A stretch of DNA of 64,000 bases from Ctenosaura bakeri. Its lineage: Eukaryota > Chordata > Lepidosauria > Squamata > Iguanidae. Positions 56,698 through 64,000 of the stretch are shown here, one piece after another. The stretch spans positions 62,001-126,000 of the forward strand of contig CAOLHI010002547.1 in the NCBI GenBank assembly GCA_948474755.1, in the 5' to 3' direction. A model generated the notes under the pieces. The model searched no databases. It saw nothing but the letters and a program-made list of their open reading frames with translations, and was not told the origin of the DNA. Both the position numbers and the translations under genes were made by a program. Within the stretch, counting starts at the first letter, position 1. Every line of letters begins with the position of its first letter.

Positions 56698-57105
56698 CCT
56701 GTAATCTGCCGAGGGCGAGCTTTAGGCTGGCAGCTTCAGCGGTTGGTCCAACCGGAAGCTGCCATTTTGGATGCCGGAGTAGAGTGGATTGATGACCATG
56801 CACTGCTCTGGAGCAGCCTGGACCGGACCGGGGAGCCAGAAGATCTGGCCCTGTACAGAAATGGCCTTATTCATATGCTTCAAGAAAATCAGAAAGTTCT
56901 CTCAAAATACCTACTGTTGCCACCTCTCATTTCCACTACATTCATTTTCCTATCCTAAATACAAGACAACTTACTGGAGAGAATGTAGAGATGGTGTATA
57001 TTCCCCAGATCCCAAAACAAAGTGTATCTCCTCACCACAGAGTGGATTGGTCTCAGAATCTGCGGCTCGAGCGCGGCTCAATATCACATCATTTCCACTA
57101 GGATA

Positions 57106-57326
57106 TGCTGTTGTTGTTGTTCTTGTTGTGTGCCAGCAAGTTGTTCCCAGCTTATTGCAAGGTTTTCTTGGCATGATCTGTTCAGATGAGGTTTGCCCTT
57201 GCTTTCTTTTGAGGCTGAGAGAATGACATGCCCAAGGTCACCAAATGGGTTTCCGTGGCTAAGTGGAGATTTGAACCCTGGCCTCCAGAGTTCTAGTCCA
57301 ACACCCAAACCACCACAGCACAATGC
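57106..57326 (-). mobile_element. Sauria-type SINE, near full length
   Basis: Starts with the inverted AAC tail (GTTGTTGTTGTTCTTGTTG), includes TGCCCAAGGTCACC, inverted B box GATTTGAACCCTGG near 57270, and head ending CCACCACAGCACAATGC. Confidence 0.92.
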
Positions 57327-57361
57327 TTCTCTTAGTTTATGCTATAACATACAATATGACG

Positions 57362-57414
<53 letters not shown>
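57362..57414. repeat. (TA)n(CA)n compound microsatellite
   Basis: About eleven TA units followed by about sixteen AC units, next to the SINE head. Confidence 0.95.
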
Positions 57415-57419
<5 letters not shown>

Positions 57420-57954
57420 CTATATATTATGTTGTAACAGAGAATGGATATTTTCACTTCTACTTTGAGAGGCAATGCAGCCCAAGTAATGCCAGCAACA
57501 CAAGGTGGAGCCCTGACTGAAAACCATGCTAGAAATATCTAAGACAAAAAGGACAGAATAATAGCAGTGGTTGACACTTCTTAAGCTTTCAATATTTAGG
57601 GCACAGGACCCTCACAAAAGTGGAAAAATCTCAAATAGGAAAATGTGCGTTTGTGTCTATGGGAAGGTGGCTGAGGCATGGTGGGGAGAGTGGGCACCCA
57701 GGGCCCAAACCAGGTCAGAGAAAGGAGAGAGAAGGGATGGCTTGGCATGATGGCCCTATACTTCCCCTCTTTCGCCCATTTCCTTCTTGGGTGTGTGGGC
57801 AGCATTAAGACAGGGTTTCTGATACTGAAAAATTGGGGCACAAACCATCCTTAGCTGACCAGGTAGCAGCTGGTGGAGGAAGAGGATCCAGAGGCAGGTT
57901 TTTAAAGGGCTGCATAACCTGAGAGGAAAGGTTCACCTGGAAAAGAAGCACCTG
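57415..57954. other. Unassigned DNA
   Basis: No recognised feature. Confidence 0.5.
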
Positions 57955-57990
57955 GGGGGTGGGGGTAGGGGTGGGGGTAGGGGTAGGGCC
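57955..57990. repeat. G-rich (GGGGTA/GGGGTG)n tract
   Basis: Six to seven hexamer-like units with runs of four or five G on the plus strand, suited to quadruplex formation. Confidence 0.85.
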
Positions 57991-58498
57991 AGCTCTAAGC
58001 AGAACTTTTTTTGTTATTAATATGGAACTTGGCAACTGGGCTCTCCTGTCTGCAATCAGTTAAACACACTTTCAAAGCCATATAGAAATTTAAACATAGT
58101 AACAACAAGCAAACCAACAATATGATACATTATATTTCTAGGGTGGGTTTTTTGTTTTTTTTGTTTTTGCAATAATGAGAACAATCTTCTCATCATAGCA
58201 TTTTAAAATAAATTTCAGAAAGTGTTTTTTCATTTGTTGCTATCAGAGATTTTTTTTTTCAAATATGAGCTTAAAAGCAAGCCAGGTTCCTACTGAATCA
58301 AGCTACCTACATAATGGACTGTAGCAAAAGTGGCTAGATTATTTAAAAGCTACGTACAACCACCATACTCTTCAGCTTTTCATAGATGAAAACTGGAACA
58401 CATGTGTCTAAGCAAGATCAGAGGGCGGTGAAAATGGCGAAAGTTATTAATGAGGAAGAACAACACACCAGCTAGCTATCCCTAGCTTCAACAGGTTT
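57991..58498. other. Unassigned DNA
   Basis: (GTTTTTT)-type T tract near 58146-58170; T-run 58252-58260. Confidence 0.5.
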
Positions 58499-58619
58499 TT
58501 AACCTGGACATTTTTAAGCAGAGGCTGGATAGCCATCTGTTGAGAGTGCTTTGATTGTGTATCCCAGCATGGCAAAGGGTTGGACTCAATCCTCGCAGTC
58601 TCTTCCAATTTTATGATAG
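58499..58619 (+). mobile_element. CR1 LINE 3' end fragment
   Basis: AAGCAGAGGCTGGATAGCCA, TGAGAGTGCTTTGATTGTG and TCTTCCAATTTTATGAT are the end of ORF2 and the CR1 3' terminus. Confidence 0.88.
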
Positions 58620-60498
58620 TTTGCTCTTGTCTGAGCCTATTGAAAAGAGCCAAATGCTGCCCTCACCTCACCACTCCCCTCGCGGAGTTGAATGCAATGT
58701 ATTTTTGAAGTTTGCAGCAACAGAAGTTAGCCAAGGACAAAGGGGGAAAGTGGGAGGAGAAGGAGGAAACCAAGACATTTTAAAAGCAGCTGAAGAAGCA
58801 GGCGGACAGAGAAGGAATTGGGACTGTCTGTTACAAAGCAGGACAGCTGGAGGGCATGAACCTCCTTACAAATCTGGAAAAATGGCTGTGCTAGTAGGCC
58901 CATTATGCAGGTACATGGCTGCTGCCAGAGAAGTGGCTAGCTGTGAAAGTTCGACTTTATTTAGAGCCAGGTATTACCCCAAGGCATGAATGAAGTATTC
59001 TGGAAATAGTTGATTCTACACAGAGCTGCAGGAGGTTGCAATATAGCTACACTGGTGGTGGTTTCTTCTCTTTCAATGTTGAGTAAAATCTTGATGTATT
59101 TCTTTCCAACAAGATTGACTGTATTCTTCTGAAACTTCATAGAAGGTAATGCTCATTTAATTGTGTTTCATATAGAAAATATTTCATGGTCACCTAATTA
59201 TGGATAAGCATATGATAACCAAGGCTCCCAAAATAAATACAACCTAGGAGAGTTCTCGCTCATATGTAAACTATTATCATTAAACACATGCTTGATGGTT
59301 TGGTTTTGTAAATAAGGACACTGCATCCTTTTGGATGGGACAGCATTTTCTCTCCATAGCTTTCTCTCCTCTCTCTCTGTGTGTGTGGTTATGTATCTGT
59401 GTATGTATGTGTATAGCACTGAATCAGCATTAGAAGGGATGGCATCACCTAACAATATAGTCAGCTCACATATTTAGCTGCCAGTCGAAAGTACAGTGGA
59501 ATCCAGTAAGGTATAATCATGATATGAGCCAGTCTTTTGGGTTATTTTCCCCCCAGCTCCTCAGTAAGTACAGTAAGTGCATTAATCCGCAGTTGTACAA
59601 TCGCCATATACATATTTTGTCTGGATTTCTGTTGTCTTCCAAAATAAAAGCTTCTTCAGAATGTTCTACACTTAACTGTTGTGACCCCCTATGACTTGGT
59701 AGTCTGCAAACCAAACTTAGCACTTAATTGCCTGAATATCTCTAGTACTGGACACTGCTGTTTTCTTGGAGTGACCATACAGATGTGTACCGAAGAGTAG
59801 CCAATAAATAGTTAGAAATATATGAAATCTTCATATACCTCATCAGTTTGTTAGTCAGCTGGCAGAAGAAGGACCCTTGCCCAGCCCTACCTGAAGTTGC
59901 TAATGGCATCTACTGCTGAGCTGGCTAATATGAGTTGTCAAAGGAAGAAAGTAAAGAAGGAAGGAGGATACCAAGGAGAGGGTGTAATAGAGATGGGAGG
60001 ATGATGAGAATTGGTCTTTTCCTTATCAAAAAAACCCTTCCCTTTTTCAGTTTGACTAAATTTTGGGAGTTTCTGGGTGACAGTAAACCCTTCTTTTCCC
60101 TGATATTTTGCTCTGGGGAAAAGCCTTTCCTTTGGAACCTCTAAGTTGTGGTCCTTCTGCTGCTCAACTTGAGCTAGTTGCTTTGCTTTAGAGATATACT
60201 GCATAGTACATAAAATATTCCTATCTTTCATGTTTCTGGTTTTGTCATGAAGCAAGAGGAGAGAGAGAAAATATTGTCATAAATTCCAAGATGCAGAAAA
60301 AGCAATGTTAGATCAGCTTTGCCTTGTATCTTCTTCATGGAATATCTGGTTGTTCAGGAAAAAAAAAGCAGTAGCAATAACTTTAGTCTCAAGGAAATGG
60401 AGAGAGCTTTTCTGTGTGTTTTTCTCTTCAGTACAAGTGCAAGTCCCTACTTTTGTCTGTACCACAAAACTGCCAGACTTCCTCTCACTTTTGCATTT
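58620..60498. other. Unassigned DNA
   Basis: The 144-codon frame at 58555-58989 starts in the CR1 fragment and shows no domain. CT/GT-rich patch 59363-59412. Confidence 0.5.
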
Positions 60499-60583
60499 TC
60501 TGGACAAGACAGTTTGAGGAATTAACAAGTATTACCTATGAGAAAATAAAATCCCAGGCAATTTTGGATATACATGCCAGTAG
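60499..60583 (+). mobile_element. Helitron-like element, 3' fragment
   Basis: GACAAGACAGTTTGAGGAA, TATTACCTATGAGAAAATAA and CCCAGGCAATTTTGGATATA follow the 3' end of copy 2 (37973-38396), with the last bases worn to CCAGTAGC. Confidence 0.6.
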
Positions 60584-60634
60584 CTAATAAATCAGAAAGT
60601 TGTGTTTTCTTACACTGGCCTGTAATGTAAGGGT

Positions 60635-60866
60635 CAGTGGCAGAGCTTAGACTGCTTGGAGGGGGACACAGGCAGGGGGGCTACAGCGTAGGGGGTGGGG
60701 CAACAGTGCATGGTGTGTGGGGGCATGGCTACAGTGTGTGGGGTGTGGCCACGGTGTGAGGGGGTGGGGTTATGACATGCAGGGGCATGGCTACAAGCTG
60801 GGATGCCCCCAAAAAATTGCCACCTGGGGTGAACTGCTCCATCACCCCCCTGTCCCTATGCAACTG
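60635..60866 (+). mobile_element. G-rich hAT-like non-autonomous element Y, copy 2
   Basis: Starts CAGTGGCAGAGCTTAG and ends TGTCCCTATGCAACTG. Flanking octamers GTAAGGGT and GGAGGGGT match at 6 of 8. The core is a loose array of GGGGCATGGCTACAGTGTG-like units, inverse of copy 1 at 26336-26544. Confidence 0.62.
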
Positions 60867-60874
60867 GGAGGGGT

Positions 60875-61565
60875 ACACAAACTGGAGCCCAGTGTGTTTT
60901 CTGCACACACACCCATAAACATTTTTCCTTGTCACCTGCTAATAATCTTTTTCTTCCTTCAAACGGTTGTATTTTAAAAGCTGCCAGTATAACTTTCCAA
61001 GGAATGGATTCCAAGGAATGGGTCCTGACTAAAAAACTAAAAGCAAGTTTTATGCAATCTGCAAAAGAAGTCAGATAAAGGCAGCCAAGAAAGCCAAGTG
61101 GTCAGACCCAGGTAAATGCTATAAATATATAAATATATAAATAGCAGCAACAGCCAGTTTCAGAAATGGAAAATAATTTCAGACCTAGAGGTTAACATCA
61201 TACTAAAGACATATAAAAGACTGTTTAAGCAAATGAACCACAACTATTACAAACACTTATTTCAAAGCAGAACAGAGATTCTTGTCACTTTCATATACAA
61301 AGAGTTGTGGCACACCCCATGTATACAGCATGTAGGAAGATCAACTAAGAAACGTTGCAAAAACATTTAAAAAGTCAGGAAAATAACATACATTTACCAC
61401 AGCCACCTCATAACCATTAAGTACGAGAGAACAAAATTACATTGTTGTACTTATGTCCAGACCCTGCCAACACATCATCTGATAAGTGTGGGCAATGATA
61501 GACTCGAAACACTGCAACACTGCAACTTATTCACAGTAATTATATAATATATAATAATATTTTTG
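60875..61565. other. Unassigned DNA
   Basis: Short direct repeat TTCCAAGGAATGG near 60995-61022 and an ATAAATAT tract 61120-61143. Bov-B sequence might extend upstream into this stretch, but I cannot recognise it. Confidence 0.45.
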
Positions 61566-61664
61566 CTGGACAGAAAAGAAAGCTGACACGGAGATACTCA
61601 TTTGGAATATGGTGCTGGAGAAGAGTTATGTGGGTACCATGGATAAATGAAAAGACAAAGGAAT

Positions 61665-62474
61665 TCGTCTCTCCCTGCCTGTGTGATCATGCATGGCGGG
61701 GGGGGACACCTTTGCAGGCCTCCCATGAGAAGAGACCATGCAATCACTGTGCGACAAGGGTTGCACAGTGGGATGGGGAGGGGGAGGGGTCTGCAGGCCC
61801 CTTTTAGGCCCGCACCGCCCCTTCCTCAGCCTCTTTGTTTGCTGGCGGCCCACCCTCCCACCCTATGGTTGCAGTGTAAGATTGCTGGTCGCTTCGGGGC
61901 CGGGTAGGAATCCCCCCCTTGGGGTATTTTTCGCCTACCCTACACTGTGCCAAGGGATTGGGCAATTGACTTTATAAGGTGGTGTCTCAACTAGGTATTA
62001 AATAGGTCTCTACAGCCACACTTGTCCTTATCCATGGCTGGTGGGGGGGGGCTCTGAGGGTTTTGGTGAGTACCTATGGCACCCTTTGGTGTAGGATAAG
62101 TGCCTTCCTTGAGGCGGGCCCGGGACTTACCCCTACCGCGGCATCATGAGATGGGGGGTTGCGGTCTGGGGGCTCGCCTTCCAGAAAAGGGCCGGCCAAA
62201 GTTTTAATCCAGCCTCATGAGTTGGCTTTGGGTACCTTGCTTAAGGAGGTCTGGGGAAGAGGTCTGGAGGTGACCCTTGCCTTAGCCTACTCATGCTGTT
62301 GACCCCCCTTCTCAGGTCATAAGTTCAAATTCAAGTTGAAGGTCAAGTTTAAATTCAAGCTCAAGTTCAAGGTCAAATTCACTTCCAGCTTTATGTTAAT
62401 TAGGTATACATTAATAAATTGCCCTAGTTCAACCCAAGCCCTGTGTGCGGTCTCTTCATTTCATGGGTTGGGCA
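61665..62474 (+). mobile_element. LTR-like insertion (probable solo LTR) inside Bov-B
   Basis: The 810-bp insert is flanked by GGAAT (61660-61664) and GCAAT (62475-62479), a 5-bp duplication with one change. It contains TTTATAAGG near 61970 and AATAAA at 62413-62418, and ends in GGGCA. It begins TC rather than TG, so the left edge or the class is uncertain. GC-rich and G-run rich in its first half. Frames of up to 86 codons have no domain. Confidence 0.55.
62318..62382. repeat. Degenerate hexamer tract (AAGTTC)n
   Basis: About eleven units of the type (A/G)A(A/G)(T/C)TC(A) in perfect six-base phase, for example AAGTTCAAATTCAAGTTG. Confidence 0.85.
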
Positions 62475-62785
62475 GCAATGGGTCTTAGAGCAAATCAAGC
62501 CTGACCTCTCACTATCAAAGATGACAAAACTGAGGCTGTCATACTTCAGACATGAAATGACATGATTCATTAGAAAAGACAATCATCCTTGTAAAGAAGA
62601 AGGCAGTAGGAGAAAAAGGAAAATGACACTACGGGTGGATTGATTCATTCAAGAAACCACAACCCTGAATTTTCAAGACTTGAACAGGGCAGTTGATAAC
62701 CGGGGATCTTGGAAGTTTTTTATTCATAGGGCTGCCATAAGTTTGAGCTGACTTGATGACAAGCAATAACAAAAAAAAAAAAAAA

Positions 62786-63562
62786 ATGACAGAATTACAT
62801 AGGTGCTTCTCCAGAGTACCTTTACCTTTCTCTTGATTCTCTTATCATCTTCACTAGAGGACTCCAAGCTATAGCACTATGGTCCCTGTTTCTAGTGGAC
62901 TGTAGATCCATTTTGTCTACATTCTGCTTACTTCTTAATCTATCTTTATCATGGAGGTAATTTTTGTGTGCAAGTTCTTAAATTTTTACACAGAAATTTC
63001 TACTCTAAAGCAAGTCCCATTGACTCCAATGAGGACTGCATGTAGGTAAACATGTAATGCATGAGTTTTGTTAATGTGGCTATTATTTCTTATAGGGCAG
63101 GGGTGTTAAACTCAATTTTATCTTGGGCTGCATCAGTATTATGGTTGCCCTCAAAGGGCCAGTTGTATTCGTAAAACTATATAAATCTATCTGCTATTTT
63201 ATCATATGAAATAATGGCCTCTGCATTCTATCATTACTGTTTTTTAAATTGCCTTTCCTCTGCATCAACTTTTCTTTTCTTGGACATTTTGGGGCTATTT
63301 GATCATAGTTCATGGTCCCTATATCTCTGTGACATAGAATTGGTCAGTATATCCAAAGTATGCTACTTTCTGCTCCCCCGTCCCTCTCTGTGCCTTTTTC
63401 TGTCCCACAGCTGCAGCTGCAGGAGAGGTTTGAGGGCCACATGAAATGGCCTGGCAGGCCAGATTTGGTCATGTGCTATAGGGAAAATGCAAAGCACTGC
63501 ATTTTGTGGCACTATTTTCTTCCATGTTATCACAGCAGTCCAGTGTCTACTGAGACTTCAGA
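62786..63562. other. Unassigned DNA
   Basis: No recognised element; short CTGCAGCTGCAG palindromic patch at 63411-63422. Confidence 0.5.
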
Positions 63563-63765
63563 TTCTGTTGTTATTGTGTGCCTCCAAGTAATTTATGGCT
63601 TATGTTGACCCTAAGGCAAACCCATCATGTAGTTTTCTGAGGGATGAAAGTTGGTGACATGCCCAAAGTCACCCAGTGGATTTCCACAGCCAACCATGGA
63701 ATCAAATCATGGTTTCCAGGGTTGTATTCCAAAACTCAGACCACCACTCCACACTGGCTGTGCTT
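63563..63765 (-). mobile_element. Sauria-type SINE
   Basis: Inverted tail TTGTTATTGTGTGCCTCCAA, body CATGCCCAAAGTCACCCAGT, head ending CACTCCACACTGGCTGTG. About 25 bp lost in the middle. Confidence 0.88.
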
Positions 63766-64000
63766 CAGATTCTACACTTGAGATATTAAGCATATGGAGT
63801 CCCATATTGGTAAGTTTTTCTTGTCCTCCAATTATATTTAAACCAGGCTTAGGGCGTTAAACACACCAGAGAAGATGAAAGGTGGAGATAAGCAGATATA
63901 AAAATCCACTTCTGAATTCCAAGTCCCCACAAATATTCTGTAGAATATCAAAGTCTTATAAACATTTTAGTGTTACAACCATCTTGGCATGCTTCAGCAT

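Larger units (their letters stand above)
56428..56866. mobile_element. TIR element with TTA target duplications (Harbinger-like)
   Basis: Starts GGCCATTTCCACACAGGG and ends CCCTGTACAGAAATGGCC, flanked on both sides by TTA (56425-56427, 56867-56869), the classic PIF/Harbinger target. Inside are a 14-bp perfect stem with a 10-base loop (56583-56620) and an adjacent 27-bp direct duplication (56644-56670, 56671-56697). The 152-codon frame starting at 56500 runs past the element's end and has no domain. 439 bp. Confidence 0.82.
61566..62785 (+). mobile_element. Bov-B LINE 3' end, split by an LTR-like insertion
   Basis: Left part 61566-61664 has GGAATATGGTGCTGGAGAAG and TACCATGGATAAATGAAAAG. The right part resumes at AATGGGTCTTAGAGCAAATC, continues with CTGAGGCTGTCATACTTCAG and GATTCATTAGAAAAGACAAT, and ends CATAAGTTTGAGCTGACTTG with a poly(A) after ACAAGCAATAAC. 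Both parts are in the order of the copy at 8498-9528. Confidence 0.85.

Noticed and set aside
56500..56958. 152-codon open frame
   Set aside because: Begins inside the 439-bp TIR element and runs out past its end; includes the tandem duplication and hairpin, not protein-like.
57955..57990. Interstitial telomeric repeat
   Set aside because: Units are GGGGTA/GGGGTG, not the vertebrate TTAGGG.
1..64000. CRISPR array, operon, or phage-like system
   Set aside because: No regularly spaced repeats with unique spacers and no prokaryotic gene organisation; all content fits vertebrate repeat-rich DNA.

Overview
The window is vertebrate nuclear DNA, most likely from a squamate reptile (probably an iguanian lizard). 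The basis is the repeat content: CR1 LINEs with an 'AATCATAGA...GAGTTGGAAGAGACCA' 3' end, Bov-B (RTE) LINEs, tRNA-derived SINEs with a Bov-B-like tail (Sauria SINE type), a 5S rRNA-derived SINE with the same kind of tail, a SPIN-family hAT element, and short palindromic MITEs. Family names come from recognition of motifs, not from a database search. I find no convincing host protein-coding exon, tRNA gene, rRNA gene or CRISPR array. The longer open frames lie inside transposons, are antisense to them, or have no recognisable domain.

Layout. 1-576: end of a palindromic MITE (family A) followed by a very GC/CpG-rich terminal-inverted-repeat element. 577-7.6 kb: mostly AT-rich unassigned DNA with two MITEs, a Sauria SINE and a truncated 5S-type SINE. 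7.66-9.78 kb: a CR1 ORF2 relic (minus) next to a Bov-B RT relic (plus), then a truncated copy of an unnamed repeat (X). 9.8-18 kb: mainly unassigned. 18.05-18.61 kb: second CpG-rich element, inverted relative to the first. 20-32.5 kb: a Helitron-like element, a LINE C-terminal relic, a SPIN hAT copy with a perfect 8-bp target duplication, a G-rich hAT-like element, CR1, three plus-strand Sauria SINEs and one minus, and a 5S-derived SINE. 32.97-34.28 kb: three-layer nest (repeat X containing a TIR element containing an LTR). 35.5-38.4 kb: L1 3' end, a second copy of X split by an 892-bp solo LTR with TG/CA ends and a 4-bp duplication, then a Helitron-like element. 39.2-46.7 kb: SINEs, another Helitron-like copy, a young CR1 copy, and a 2.5-kb tyrosine-recombinase-type retroelement relic (DIRS/Ngaro-like) with RNase H and SGNH-like traces. 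46.7-64 kb: mostly unassigned, with MITEs, a decayed third CpG-rich element, a 439-bp TIR element with TTA duplications, microsatellites, the second G-rich hAT-like element, and a Bov-B 3' end split by an LTR-like insertion.

How the parts relate. The Bov-B LINE, the tRNA-headed SINE and the 5S-headed SINE share a related 3' tail, the known arrangement by which a LINE reverse transcriptase mobilises SINEs. Several TIR elements share a terminus of the type GGCC(C/A)TTT(T/C)C(G/A)CA with 3-bp flanking duplications and may be one lineage seen at different stages of CpG decay. The Helitron-like copies carry an internal block that matches the arm of MITE A, suggesting capture of one transposon by another. 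These TIR and Helitron relations are the most interesting things in the window. I do not see evidence for a new defence or metabolic system.
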